From CALMEC01 sp031366605 (lineage in GTDB: Bacteria; Actinomycetota; Thermoleophilia; Miltoncostaeales; Miltoncostaeaceae), in the NCBI GenBank assembly GCA_031366605.1, contig JANLOO010000007.1, forward strand, positions 62,001 to 126,000: a DNA stretch of 64,000 nucleotides, given 5' to 3'. The translations under genes and the position numbers were made by a program. Below, piece after piece: positions 9,467-18,902 of this stretch. Positions within the stretch are counted from its first letter, which is position 1. The number at the start of each line of letters is the position of its first letter. A model generated the notes under the pieces. It was given only the letters and a program-made list of their open reading frames with translations, searched no databases and was not told the DNA's origin.

Positions 9467-10714
9467 TTGAGCCAGACGGCGGCTTTGGGCGGTGACTGGA
9501 CCTTGGCGGTGTCGCTCGGGATCGGCCTGCTCATGGGCATCGAGCGGGAGCGGACCAAGGGCCAGGGCGCGGAGCGGCGTCCGGCTGGGGTGCGGACGTT
9601 CGCATTGGTGGGGCTCCTGGGTGGTCTGTGCGCGTTGTTCGACGAGAGCGTCGTGCTGGGCGTCGGGGCCGGCTTTGTCGGCCTCGCGGCCATCGCCGGG
9701 TATCTCCGAAGCACTCGGCAGGATCCCGGTTTGACGACGGAGATAGCCCTCCTCGTCGCGTTCCTGCTCGGGGCGCTCGCGCACGACGATGCGGCCCTCG
9801 CCGCAGGCCTCGGTGTTGTCGTGACGATCCTGCTGGCATCTCGAACGCGCTTGCATGCGTTCGCCGACAAGGTGCTGTCTGAGCGCGAGCTCCATGACGG
9901 CCTGATCTTCGCTGCGGCGGCGCTCGTGGTGCTTCCGCTGGTCCCCGATCGCCCGGTCGGACCCTATTCCGTGCTCAATCCGTTCACGGTGTGGCGTCTC
10001 GTCGTCATCGTCATGGCGATCAGCGCGTTTGGCTACGTTGCGCGCCGCGTGTTGGGTCCCAGATTCGGGCTCCCGGTCGCCGGCCTTGCCGGGGGGTTCG
10101 TTTCGGCGGTCGCGACCATCGGGGCACTGGCAGGTCGGGCGAAGCGGGAGCCAGGCGTCGCAGCTCCCGCCGCCGCCGGCGCGATGCTGGCGAACGTTGC
10201 GACGATCGTGCTGATGGCGGCGCTGCTCGGTGCGACAAGCCCGGAGACGCTCCGGGAGCTCGCGATCCCGCTCGCGGGAGCCGGTGTCGCCGCCGGTGTG
10301 GCAGGGGCGTTTGCGACCGTCCGGGTGTGGCGGGCCAAGGTGGATCAGCACGACGAGCTGGGGCGGGCATTCGATCTGCGCACTGCGGTTGGGTTCGCGG
10401 TGACGCTGACGGCGGTCCTGCTGGGGTCGGCTGCGCTGACCGATCTGCTGGGATCGGGCGGGCTCGTCCTCGGTACGGCCGCCGCGGGTTTCGCCGATAC
10501 TCATTCGGCCGCGATCTCGGCAGCCGCGTTGGTGGCCGCCGGAAAGGTCGACGCCCACCAGGCGTCGCTGGCCGTGCTCGCGGCGCTGTCGACCAACACC
10601 ATCACCAAGCTCGTCGTCGCGCGGGTCGCGGGCACACGTCGCTTCGCATGGACACTCACTCCGGGAATGGTCGCAATGGTGGCGCTCGCCTGGCTCGCCT
10701 CACTCGTCACCTGA
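9467..10714 (+). CDS. MgtC/SapB-DUF4010 membrane protein
   Basis: This roughly 415-residue polytopic protein opens with an MgtC/SapB-like segment (SLGIGLLMGIERER, then RRPAGVRTFALVGLLGG) and continues into DUF4010. About a dozen hydrophobic helices are visible, including the conserved VAGLAGGFVSAVATIGALAGR block. MgtC proteins modulate the F-ATPase and Mg2+ stress response in pathogens, but the DUF4010 fusion has no settled role. I chose TTG 9467, which has CGAGG 5-9 nt upstream; a TTG at 9449 is an in-frame alternative. Its position downstream of cation ATPases suggests ion homeostasis. Confidence 0.8.
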   Translation: MSQTAALGGDWTLAVSLGIGLLMGIERERTKGQGAERRPAGVRTFALVGLLGGLCALFDESVVLGVGAGFVGLAAIAGYLRSTRQDPGLTTEIALLVAFLLGALAHDDAALAAGLGVVVTILLASRTRLHAFADKVLSERELHDGLIFAAAALVVLPLVPDRPVGPYSVLNPFTVWRLVVIVMAISAFGYVARRVLGPRFGLPVAGLAGGFVSAVATIGALAGRAKREPGVAAPAAAGAMLANVATIVLMAALLGATSPETLRELAIPLAGAGVAAGVAGAFATVRVWRAKVDQHDELGRAFDLRTAVGFAVTLTAVLLGSAALTDLLGSGGLVLGTAAAGFADTHSAAISAAALVAAGKVDAHQASLAVLAALSTNTITKLVVARVAGTRRFAWTLTPGMVAMVALAWLASLVT

Positions 10715-10735
10715 CAATGACGGGGAGCGGTGTGA

Positions 10736-11480
10736 TCACGTCATTCCGGTTCCGCCGATGAGCGCGAGCGCGGTGATTTCTCCGCGCCAATACGTGAACG
10801 GGCCCTCCGGCAACTCCCACCGCACCTCGGCGGTCCTCGGTACGCGAACGCCGCCGACCGCCGCATAGTCGCCGTAGAACCCACCCCAGGGGCGAGCGAC
10901 ATCGCCGTCACGTGGCCGCGCATCGCTGTACGCACGCACGACGTCGCCGCCGGCGTCGAACTGGATGCTGACCGCAGCCCGTCCGAAGAGCGTGTCCGTG
11001 GACACCTCGCCGGTGATGTCATCGACCTGGCGCCAGTGGAGCCGGTCGTTGGCGAGCATCGCGTATGGCACCCACGGGATCTCCGCCAGGTACCGCATCG
11101 CGGTACCGATGGTCAGCGCGGGACCGCGCTCGTTCATGAACGGGATGCCGGTGAGGCGGCCACGCATCAGGCCCACTCCCGACTGCAACCCGTCGTGGAT
11201 GCGCATCGCCAGGAACGGCAGGATTGGGAAGCGCGCATGCCAGGAGAACGCCTCTTCGTACACGGCCGAACTCCTCGACCGCGGTGAAGTGCATCGGTTT
11301 GCTCCCCGGCGCGCGCCACATGTCGCCCATCTGCTCGACGCGCACGCGCACGCGCACGGGGGCCGGTCGATCGAGCGGGGTCGCACGCTCTGCAAAACGC
11401 CGGACCGGTTCGGGCAAGCTGCCGACGGGGGCGAGGCCCCGCCGGATCTGTGCATCGTGGGTCGTCGGCCCTTTGGACAC
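10736..11480 (-). pseudogene. DUF6920-like protein, single-base frameshift
   Basis: Two minus-strand frames together make one protein of about 247 residues. The N-terminal part (from GTG/ATG-type start near 11480) carries GSLPEPVRRFAERATPL and MHFTAVEEFG. The C-terminal part carries VYEEAFSWHARFPILPFLAMR, then GGFYGDYAAVGGVRVPR and a WELPEGPFTYWRGEI ending. The parts join if one C is removed at the GGCC at 11265-11268. This order matches the DUF6920/DUF6544 family, of unknown function. The total length of 745 nt is 3n+1, as expected for a one-base insertion. It could be a real pseudogene or a sequencing error. Confidence 0.65.
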
Positions 11481-11698
11481 AGCTCACACCTCTGCTCGAA
11501 CTCGCCCGTGGCACGGATGCTTCCAGGAGATGCGTCACGGCAACGGGAGCAGCCCGGACGTCGCGGCGGGGTTACTCCGGGGCAATGATCCGTGACAACC
11601 CGCAGGCCGGCGCGAATCGTTGCGCGATGCCCCGGAGGTCGTGGTGTGCGAGGCTTCGTGGTCCCGCCGGAAACCTGCATCGCTCCAGGAGGATGGTC

Positions 11699-11990
11699 AT
11701 GACCGAGGGGCGCGACCGACCACTCCGCCTGGCGGTGGCAAGGCGCGCCCGGTTTGGTCGGCCTTGCTCGTCCTGATCGCCGGGGTGGCGATGTTGTTCG
11801 GTGGGCGTTCCCCCCGCGGCATCTTTGACCTGGTCATGGGATTCAACCGGCGGGTGTACCGGTCGCCGGATACGTCGGCCTGATGCGCGACGAGTACCCA
11901 CCGTTCCGCCTCGATCTCGGGGAGCGAGAACCGGTCCCGTCGACGGGCGATCAGCTCCCTCGATCGCCCCCGCCCGCGCCTCGTGAGCCG
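11699..11990 (+). pseudogene. DUF4389-like fragment with frameshift
   Basis: A reading frame encodes ALLVLIAGVAMLFGGRSPRG and IFDLVMGFNRRVYR, then hits TGA at 11881. Shifting by one base at about 11863 (CGGTCG) continues with VAGYVGLMRDEYPPFRLDLG. The two parts match the C-terminal half of actinobacterial DUF4389 proteins, which have GR(S/Y)PRG-(I/L)FD and a DEYPPFRLD end. A strong AGGAGG precedes ATG 11699, but that frame differs again from the TM segment, so a second frameshift is likely. The end is not defined and runs into convergent ackA. Confidence 0.5.
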
Positions 11991-13135
11991 ATGAGGGCTG
12001 CGGTGTGGCGGGCGATTACGACGTCCTCGCATGCGGTGATCGTACGAACGCCACACGGCGCGTCCGCGGCACTCACCACAGCGTCGTTGCGCGCGTTGCG
12101 GTCGGGGTCGATGACGACGCCCAGGTACTCCAGGCCGGCACAGATCTCGGCACGGACGATGGGTTCGTGCTCGCCGATGCCACCGGTGAACACGAGCTGA
12201 TCGATCCCCCCAAGCACCGCGGCCAACGCACCGATGGCCTTGCGGGCGGTCCGGCAGAACATTGTGATCGCACGATCGGCCCGCGCATCGTGGGCTCGGG
12301 CCTCCAACAGCGAGCGCATGTCCGCGGTCGAGCCAGAGACACCCTGCAAGCCCGATTCGTTGTTGACGAGATGTTCGACCTCGCCGGCATTCATTCCGCG
12401 ATCGCGAAGGAGGTGGACGATGATCCCCGGGTCCAGGTCACCGGTTCGTGTGCCCATCATCAGGCCGGCGGTCGGCGTGAACGCCATGGTGGTGTCGATC
12501 GGGAGCCCGTTGTGGACGGCTGCCATGCTCGCGCCGCTTCCCAGGTGTGCGATCACGACCCGCCCGCAGCGTGGCCCAAGGATCTCGGTCACGTGTTCGT
12601 ACACGAGGCCATGGAAGCCAAAGCGGCAGATGCCCTCCTGCCAAGCCCACTCAGGCAGTGGAAGGCGCTGAGCGATCTCGGGAAGCCGTCGGTGGAAAGC
12701 GGTGTCGAAACACGCGACCTGAGGGATGGATGGGCTCCGGGTGGCGACCGCTGTGATCGCGGCGATCGCCGAAGGCATGTGCAGCGGGGCCAGATGGACA
12801 AGCCTTCGGAGCTCCTGCAGGACCGCCCCGTCGATGAGTGTCGGTGCGACGAAGCGCCGCCCGCCGTGCACCACCCGGTGTCCGACCGCGGCGACGGCCG
12901 GCACGTGCCCGATCCGGTCCACGGCTGCGAGTACCAAGTCGATCGCCTCGTCGTGACTCGGCGATGACTGTGTTTGGTCGCGCAGGATCCCGCCCTGGGC
13001 GTCGCGCAGCCAAAAATGCGATTCGGATTGACCGATGCCTTCGACGGCGCCCGTGACGAGCGCCTGCGCGGCATCGGGCCGGTACAGGGCGACCTTGATC
13101 GATGACGAACCCGCATTGACGCACAGGATGCTCAC
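11951..13135 (-). CDS. ackA: Acetate kinase
   Basis: This 394-residue enzyme interconverts acetyl phosphate and acetate with ADP/ATP. It has the N-terminal signature CVNAGSSSIKV and the second signature block HLGSGASMAAVHNGLPIDTT with MMGTRTGDLDPG. The start is a GTG at 13135 whose GTGA overlaps the TGA of the upstream phosphoketolase gene, giving direct translational coupling. The longer frame adds ten non-conserved residues. With phosphoketolase it forms a two-step route from sugar phosphate to acetate and ATP that needs no oxygen. Confidence 0.95.
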   Translation of the reverse strand: MSILCVNAGSSSIKVALYRPDAAQALVTGAVEGIGQSESHFWLRDAQGGILRDQTQSSPSHDEAIDLVLAAVDRIGHVPAVAAVGHRVVHGGRRFVAPTLIDGAVLQELRRLVHLAPLHMPSAIAAITAVATRSPSIPQVACFDTAFHRRLPEIAQRLPLPEWAWQEGICRFGFHGLVYEHVTEILGPRCGRVVIAHLGSGASMAAVHNGLPIDTTMAFTPTAGLMMGTRTGDLDPGIIVHLLRDRGMNAGEVEHLVNNESGLQGVSGSTADMRSLLEARAHDARADRAITMFCRTARKAIGALAAVLGGIDQLVFTGGIGEHEPIVRAEICAGLEYLGVVIDPDRNARNDAVVSAADAPCGVRTITACEDVVIARHTAALIGSRGAGGGDRGS

Positions 13136-15540
13136 GTGGACGGATCGAACCGTTCGGTCGGCCACGTCCAGTTCTTGATCTCCGGTGGGTCGTCCCCATG
13201 CTCGCGGACATATTCATGGTGGGCGGTCAGGATGTCCCGGGCCTCCTGGGTGACGTACGCGGCTCGGACGGCGAGACCCGGGATCCGGTCGATCGCGTCG
13301 ATCGCCAAGTGGTAGCGGTCCAGGTCGTTCCGCACGGCCATGTCAAACGGCGTCGTCGTGGTCCCCTCCTCTTTGTAGCCACGCACGTGGAGGTTGTCGT
13401 GATTGGTGCGCCGGTACGTCAGGCGGTGGATCAGCCAGGGGTAGCCATGGAAGGCGAAGATGATCGGCTTATCGGTCGTGAAGATCGTGTCGAACCGCCG
13501 GTCGGTCAATCCGTGGGGGTGCTCCTCCTCTGGCTGGAGCACCATCAGGTCCACGACGTTGACGACGCGGATGCGCAGGTCCGGCAACCGCCGGCGCAGA
13601 AAGTCCACGGCGGCGAGCGTCTCCAACGTGGGGATGTCACCGCAGCACGCCATCACCACGTCCGGCTCGGAACCTTGGTCGTTGCTCGCCCAGTCCCAGA
13701 TTCCGACACCGGCGCTGGTGTGCTTGATGGCGGCGTCCATGTCGAGGTACTGCAACGCGCTCTGCTTGCCCGCGACGATCACGTTGACGTAGTTGCGGCT
13801 CCGCAGGCAATGATCGGTCACCGACAGGAGCGTGTTCGCGTCGGGCGGCAGGTAGACGCGGATGACACCGGCCTTCTTGTTGACGACGTGGTCGATGAAC
13901 CCCGGGTCCTGATGGGAGAAGCCATTGTTGTCCTGCCGCCAGACGTGTGACGACAGCAGGTAGTTGAGCGAGGCGATCGGCGCGCGCCAGGGGATCTCCT
14001 GACTCGTCGACTTGAGCCACTTGGCGTGCTGGTTGAACATCGAATCCACGATGTGGACAAACGCCTCGTACGTGTTGAACAGGCCGTGCCGGCCGGTCAG
14101 CAGGTACCCCTCCAACCACCCTTGGCAGGTGTGTTCGCTCAGGATCTCCATCACCCGTCCGTCCGGCGACAGGCGGTCGTCGTCGGGCAGGAGCTCTGCC
14201 ATCCACGTCCGGTCCGTCGCCTCGAAGATCGCCGACAGCCGGTTGGATGCCGTTTCGTCGGGTCCGAAGACGCGGAAGTTGCGCTGCCCCGCGTTGAGGC
14301 GCATCACGTCGCGCAGCAACACGCCCATGACGACCGTCGCCTCGGCGTTGGTCGTCGCGGGACGTTCGACCTGCACGGCGTAGTCACGAAAGTCCGGCAT
14401 CCGCAGCTCGCGCACCAGCAGGCCCCCATTGGCATGTGGGTTGGCGCCCATGCGGCGCGACCCGCGTGGCGCGAGCTCCCGCAACTCGGGACGCAGGCCA
14501 CCACCGGCCTCGAACAGTTCCTCGGGCCGGTAGCTGCGCAGCCACCGCTCAAGCAGCTTGACGTGTTCGGGGTTCTCGGCGAGCTTCGCCAACGGAACCT
14601 GGTGCGAACGCCATGAGCCCTCGGTCCTCTGTCCGTCGACCTCGGCGGGTCCCGTCCAGCCCTTGGGTGTGCGAAGGATGATCATGGGCCAGCGTGGGCG
14701 CGTTGGGTGGCCGCTCTGCGCGCGCGCCGTCGTTTGGATCTCGGCGATCGCGTCCAGGGCGATGTCCAGGGTGTGCGCCATCAATTCGTGCATCTCGCGC
14801 GGGTCGCTGCCCGCGACGATGAACGGCTGGTACCCATAGCCGGTCATCAGGCTGGTCAGCTCCTCGTCGCCGATGCGCGCGAGCACGGTCGGGCTGGCGA
14901 TCTTGTACCCGTTGAGGTGGAGGACGGGCAACACGGCCCCGTCAGTCACCGGGTTCAGGAACTTGTTGGAATGCCACGAGGTCGCGAGGGGACCGGTCTC
15001 GGCCTCGCCATCACCGACGACACAGGCGACGACGAGGTCCGGGTTGTCAAACGCGGCGCCAAAGGCATGGGAGAGGGCGTAGCCGAGCTCGCCACCCTCG
15101 TGGATCGATCCCGGTGTCTCCGGGGCGACGTGGCTGGGGATCCCGCCGGGAAACGAGAACTGTTTGAACAGCAGGCGCATCCCCTCGGTATCGTCCGAGA
15201 CGTTGGGGTAGACCTCGCTGTAGGTGCCCTCCAGGTAGACGTTGGCGACCATTCCGGGGCCGCCGTGGCCGGGGCCGGCGACGTAGATCATGTCGAGGTC
15301 CCTGGCGCGGATGACGCGGTTGAGATGGGCGTACACGAAGTTCAGGCCCGGGGTCGTACCCCAATGGCCGAGCAGCCGGGGCTTGATGTGCCGCAGCTCC
15401 AGCGGCTCGCGCAGCAGGGGATTGTCCAGCAGGTAGATCTGGCCGACGGACAGGTAGTTGGCGGCCCGCCAATACGCGTCGATCAGGTCGCGTTCTGCAG
15501 GGCCCAACGGCGTTCGGAGCGGGATCGGGGTGACGGCCAT
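13132..15540 (-). CDS. xfp: Xylulose-5-phosphate/fructose-6-phosphate phosphoketolase
   Basis: This 802-residue thiamine diphosphate enzyme splits xylulose 5-phosphate or fructose 6-phosphate into acetyl phosphate plus a triose or tetrose phosphate. Family signatures are clear: EGGELGYALSH, GDGEAETGPLATSWHSNKFL, HWGTTPGLNFVYAH and GPGHGGPGM. Length matches the family (about 790-830). It is the first gene of an operon with ackA (GTGA overlap). An inverted repeat lies 22-41 nt upstream of the start. In Streptomyces and related actinobacteria phosphoketolase genes are often in OsdR/DosR-like islands. Confidence 0.95.
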   Translation of the reverse strand: MAVTPIPLRTPLGPAERDLIDAYWRAANYLSVGQIYLLDNPLLREPLELRHIKPRLLGHWGTTPGLNFVYAHLNRVIRARDLDMIYVAGPGHGGPGMVANVYLEGTYSEVYPNVSDDTEGMRLLFKQFSFPGGIPSHVAPETPGSIHEGGELGYALSHAFGAAFDNPDLVVACVVGDGEAETGPLATSWHSNKFLNPVTDGAVLPVLHLNGYKIASPTVLARIGDEELTSLMTGYGYQPFIVAGSDPREMHELMAHTLDIALDAIAEIQTTARAQSGHPTRPRWPMIILRTPKGWTGPAEVDGQRTEGSWRSHQVPLAKLAENPEHVKLLERWLRSYRPEELFEAGGGLRPELRELAPRGSRRMGANPHANGGLLVRELRMPDFRDYAVQVERPATTNAEATVVMGVLLRDVMRLNAGQRNFRVFGPDETASNRLSAIFEATDRTWMAELLPDDDRLSPDGRVMEILSEHTCQGWLEGYLLTGRHGLFNTYEAFVHIVDSMFNQHAKWLKSTSQEIPWRAPIASLNYLLSSHVWRQDNNGFSHQDPGFIDHVVNKKAGVIRVYLPPDANTLLSVTDHCLRSRNYVNVIVAGKQSALQYLDMDAAIKHTSAGVGIWDWASNDQGSEPDVVMACCGDIPTLETLAAVDFLRRRLPDLRIRVVNVVDLMVLQPEEEHPHGLTDRRFDTIFTTDKPIIFAFHGYPWLIHRLTYRRTNHDNLHVRGYKEEGTTTTPFDMAVRNDLDRYHLAIDAIDRIPGLAVRAAYVTQEARDILTAHHEYVREHGDDPPEIKNWTWPTERFDPST

Positions 15541-15561
15541 CTCAGCGTATCCTCACCTCGT

Positions 15562-15581
15562 GCCGGGATCGATCTCCCGGC
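15562..15581. promoter_or_regulatory. Inverted repeat before phosphoketolase
   Basis: A perfect 7-bp inverted repeat, GCCGGGA and TCCCGGC with a 6-nt TCGATC spacer, lies just 5' of the phosphoketolase start on the minus strand. The GGGA/TCCC half-sites recall DosR/OsdR-type palindromes, but the match is too weak to name a regulator. A 5'-UTR hairpin is equally possible. Confidence 0.35.
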
Positions 15582-15681
15582 GAGTGGGCGCATCATCGCA
15601 CCGGTGTCCGCTCCCGCGCTGACCACGGTGGGACCGCGGATGCCGGGGACCGTTTGCGGGCGGAATGCGTTGGTGTACCGA

Positions 15682-15888
15682 TCAGAGCCACCAGTTCGAG
15701 CGGGAGCGACGGCGGTGCACCCGTCTCACCGGCGAGCGGCCGGTGCTCGGCGCCGGCGTCGTACCGGACTCAGATTGGTGATGCGCACAGTCTTCGACCG
15801 TGCACGGTTCGCGCCACGAAGGGTCCAACCGTTCCAGCAACGCGAGAGCGCGATCCGTATCGATCGGTGCCGTTGTCCGGGTGTTCAT
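15682..15888 (-). CDS. Hypothetical 68-residue protein
   Basis: A short frame starts at an ATG preceded by GGAAGG at good spacing. The first 40 residues (MNTRTTAPIDTDRALALLER, then LDPSWREPCTVEDCAHH) look protein-like with two Cys and two His. The C-terminal third is Arg/Ser-rich and less convincing. I recognise no family. It sits alone in the 600-nt gap between phosphoketolase and the phosphoribosyltransferase. It may be a real small protein, or only chance. Confidence 0.35.
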   Translation of the reverse strand: MNTRTTAPIDTDRALALLERLDPSWREPCTVEDCAHHQSESGTTPAPSTGRSPVRRVHRRRSRSNWWL

Positions 15889-16142
15889 GCTGCCTTCCTT
15901 CGTCGAGAGTGGCACCTGGAGCCTTTCGGTTGCAGATCGTGCGCGTATCCGTGGGAGCGCTCAACCTTGGGCGGGAAAACCCGAAGTCGGTCGAGCGCGG
16001 GGCGCACGGTCGCCGGGTCGCGTTCCTCGCCCCCTTCGCGGGCATGCCCTGATGCCCCTCGCGCCGGCAGGCTGACCGCCGTCAAGGAGCCAGGCGCAGG
16101 GGAGGTCGAGGTCGCGATCGTATGAACGCAAGCGCGATCGGG

Positions 16143-16805
16143 TCAGCGGAACGGTCGGGACGAGATCAGTTCGATCACGCGTTCGTCCTCGACCTGGCCG
16201 AACGAGCGGTACCACGGGCCGACCGCCCCGAGGTTGGGTACGCACACCGGACAAACCACGTTGTCGGCCTCGCGTTCGAGTATCGCGATGCTCTCGGCCG
16301 CACCGACCGGCACTGCCGCGACCACCCGTGCCGCGGCATGGCTTCGCGCCCAACGGCATGCGGCGATCATCGTGGCGCCGGTTGCGAGACCGTCGTCGAT
16401 GAGGATGCACGTCTTTGCGAAGGGGTCGAGCGGCGGGCGCCAGGTGTGCAGGCGTCGGTCCAAGGCGATGGCGTGCTGCAGCTCGGTCGCGACAACAATC
16501 TCGATCGCGTCGTGGTCCAGCTCGTCTGTCTCGCGCATGTAGACGATTCCGTCCGGGGTGACTGCCCCCAGTGCGTACTCCGGGTGCCACGGGTGGCCGA
16601 CCTTTTTGACCGCGAGCGCATCGAGTGGCAGGTCGAATGAGCGGGCGACAACATCGGCGACTTCGACTCCACCTCGAGCCAGGCCGATGACAACCGTATT
16701 CGTCGTCACCCAATCCTCGAGGGACCTTGCGAGGGCGGCGCCCGCATCGCGACGGTCACGGAATACCGGAGCGTGCGGGATGGCCGGCAGCGCCTCTCCT
16801 TGCAT
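16143..16805 (-). CDS. Phosphoribosyltransferase-domain protein
   Basis: This 220-residue protein has a type I PRTase fold: the PRPP-binding loop CILIDDGLATGATM at about residues 130-143, preceded by VIGLARGGVEVADVVA and DALAVKKVGHP. The Cys pair CPVCVPN near the C-terminus is common in this subgroup. Its substrate is unknown; relatives are stress or DosR-regulon genes (for example mycobacterial Rv0571c). The ATG overlaps the TAA of the sigma-factor gene by one base (TAATG), so it is co-translated with it. Confidence 0.85.
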   Translation of the reverse strand: MQGEALPAIPHAPVFRDRRDAGAALARSLEDWVTTNTVVIGLARGGVEVADVVARSFDLPLDALAVKKVGHPWHPEYALGAVTPDGIVYMRETDELDHDAIEIVVATELQHAIALDRRLHTWRPPLDPFAKTCILIDDGLATGATMIAACRWARSHAAARVVAAVPVGAAESIAILEREADNVVCPVCVPNLGAVGPWYRSFGQVEDERVIELISSRPFR

Positions 16806-17851
16806 TACGCGGCTTCGTGCAACGCAGAGATCTCGCGGTCCATCGCGAGCAGTTCCAGTGCCTCAACCTCGATCTGGCGCACGCGCTCCGGAGAGATCCC
16901 GAGTTGCGTCCCGATTTCGCGCAACGTCGCGGGCTTCCTCCCCTTCAGTCCGTAGCGGGATGAGAGCACGTCCTGATGGCGGTCCGGAAGCTTCGCGACG
17001 AGTCGTGCGAGCGTGGTCACCGTCAGGCTCATGTGAAGCTCCTCGAACACGTCCTCGTCGGAGCCGATGAGCGCTCCGAGTGCGACGCCGTTGTCATCTC
17101 CGACCGGTTTGTCGAGGCTAGTGACGGCCCGAGGGGCGTGGCGCACCATCTCGATGCGGTCGCGGCGCAACCCGCATTCGCGCTCGAGCTCCTCGATCGT
17201 CGGCTCACGGCCGAGCGTGGTGAGTAAGCGGTGTTCGGCGCGCGCGATCTTCTGTTCCTCATCGACGATGTGCACCGGCAGCCGGATCTCGCGGCCCTGG
17301 TTGGCGACACCGCGGGTGACGGCCTGCCGGATCCACCACGTCGCGTACGTCGAGAACTTGTACCCCCGACGCCAATCGAACTTCTCCACCGCGCGGATCA
17401 GACCCAGCACGCCTTCCTGGATCAGGTCGAGTAGTGAGAGGCCGCGGCCCTGGGAGCGCTTCGCGATCGACACGACCAGCCGCAGGTTGGAGTTGATCAT
17501 CCGATCCTTGGCGTCCTTGTCGCCCATCTCGACCCGTTTCGCGAGCGCCATCTCCTCGCGGGCGGTCAGCAGCGGGTGGCGACGGACCTCGCTGAGAAAG
17601 AGCTGGAGCGCATCCGTCGTCGTCGCTGTCAGGTCATCGTTCCGGTACGTGGTGGAGCCTGCCCGCACACCGATGTCGTCGCGTACCTCGATGCCCCGCG
17701 CCGCGGCCTGGTCGTGCAGATCCTCGAGGGCCTCGTCATCAAGCTCGAGCTGCCGTGCAAGATCATCGATCGCGGACAGCGCCAAGACCCCGCGCTGCTG
17801 CCCTCGGAGCAGGAGCGATTCGATCCGGGGATCATCAAGTCGACTGGTCAT
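16805..17851 (-). CDS. RNA polymerase sigma-70 family factor (group 1/2)
   Basis: This 348-residue protein carries region 1.2 (DALQLFLSEVRRHPLLTA), region 2 (NLRLVVSIAKRSQGRG, DLIQEGVLGLIRAVEKFDWR, YKFSTYATWWIRQAVTR), region 3 and region 4.2 (LREIGTQLGISPERVRQIE). It should direct core polymerase to -10/-35 promoters. Its smaller size and lack of a long acidic N-terminus suggest a non-primary (group 2) factor. The frame is open further upstream, but those residues are low-complexity; ATG 17851 precedes the first plausible sequence, without an obvious ribosome site. It is coupled by TAATG to the phosphoribosyltransferase. Confidence 0.9.
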   Translation of the reverse strand: MTSRLDDPRIESLLLRGQQRGVLALSAIDDLARQLELDDEALEDLHDQAAARGIEVRDDIGVRAGSTTYRNDDLTATTTDALQLFLSEVRRHPLLTAREEMALAKRVEMGDKDAKDRMINSNLRLVVSIAKRSQGRGLSLLDLIQEGVLGLIRAVEKFDWRRGYKFSTYATWWIRQAVTRGVANQGREIRLPVHIVDEEQKIARAEHRLLTTLGREPTIEELERECGLRRDRIEMVRHAPRAVTSLDKPVGDDNGVALGALIGSDEDVFEELHMSLTVTTLARLVAKLPDRHQDVLSSRYGLKGRKPATLREIGTQLGISPERVRQIEVEALELLAMDREISALHEAA

Positions 17852-18393
17852 GGTGCCACGATGGTCGAACTCGGGCGCGGCGGCATCCGCGTGGACCCCG
17901 ACGCGCGTTCGGAGAAGCCGAAGTGGAGAAACCGCGCACTGATCTGTTCGTGCAGACGCCGCTCCGCGATGGCGTGTCGTGCGGGAGGTGTGAAAATGAG
18001 GAGAAATGCGGATCAACGATCCGTGACGCCCCTGACGCCGTGCGCGTCGACATGAGCCACGATGACCCTGCACGTCGGGTCCGAGCGATCGGCCAGGAGG
18101 TACGAAAACCGTCCCCGTCGCCATATGCAGAGCCTCCTCGGAGGCCTCAGGCGGAGCAGTAGGCCCCGTTGGGCGGGGAGCGGGAATCGTGCCGACCGGC
18201 CATCGCTCGGGCTCGGCGGCGCCGCATGGAGGTGGTGCGGCGCTTCGGGTTATCCGATCCCGCGAACCGCGTGGCCGCTGATGGCACCCCGGCTCCCCCG
18301 ATGCACGATCGATACGTGTCGCTGTCTGACACCCTACGGCTTCGTGGGTGAGCGGTGGAGATCCAATCCGTCCAATATGCAGGGGGTGACCTC
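17852..18393. other. Gene-poor 540-nt divergent intergenic region
   Basis: This region lies between the divergent sigma-factor and flavodoxin genes and should hold both promoters. Short frames exist but none has family resemblance together with a good ribosome site. No tRNA, repeat or clear operator was seen. Confidence 0.5.
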
Positions 18394-18885
18394 ATGAAAG
18401 TGCTCGTCGCGGTGGCCAGCAAGCACGGATCGACCGAGGAGATCGCCGAGGAGGTCGGGCGCGTGCTCGCGGATACGGGGATCGACAACGAGGTGCGCCC
18501 GGTGGAGGACGTCGAAGCCATCGACGGCTATGACGCCGTCGTTCTGGGGAGCGCGGTCTATATGGGCAGCTGGATGGATACCGCCAAGCACTTCGTCGAG
18601 CGACACGGCGAGGCACTCGCGATTCGGCCCGTCTGGTTGTTCAGCAGCGGGCCAATCGGCAATCCCCCGCATCCCACGCCCGACCATGCCGTCGACATCG
18701 GCCACATCGTGGCGGTGACGGGCGCGCGCGAGCACCGGCTCTTTGGTGGCCGGCTCGACCATCACAGCCTGAGCTTCGGCGAGCGGGCGGTCATGCTCTC
18801 CGTGCACGCCCCCGAAGGCGACCACCGCGACTGGGACGCAATTGCGGCCTGGGGTCAGGGTATCGCCGGGGAACTCTTGCGATAA
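18394..18885 (+). CDS. Flavodoxin-domain protein (HemG-like)
   Basis: This 163-residue protein has the FMN phosphate-binding loop ASKHGSTEEIA at residues 8-18, the second FMN loop VLGSAVYMGSWM and the region GRLDHHSL. These match flavodoxin_5/HemG-like proteins (menaquinone-dependent protoporphyrinogen oxidase or a general flavodoxin). The ATG at 18394 has AGGGGG upstream. Genes of this type recur with Usp and P-ATPase genes in actinobacterial hypoxia clusters. Whether it acts in haem synthesis or as an electron carrier cannot be told. Confidence 0.8.
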   Translation: MKVLVAVASKHGSTEEIAEEVGRVLADTGIDNEVRPVEDVEAIDGYDAVVLGSAVYMGSWMDTAKHFVERHGEALAIRPVWLFSSGPIGNPPHPTPDHAVDIGHIVAVTGAREHRLFGGRLDHHSLSFGERAVMLSVHAPEGDHRDWDAIAAWGQGIAGELLR

Positions 18886-18902
18886 GCGGTGCAGCACGTC
18901 GA

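Noticed and set aside
14707..16125. 472-codon plus-strand frame antisense to phosphoketolase
   Set aside because: No conserved motif; phosphoketolase on the other strand has full signatures.
18169..18351. 60-codon frame upstream of the flavodoxin gene
   Set aside because: No ribosome site or family match; likely promoter DNA.
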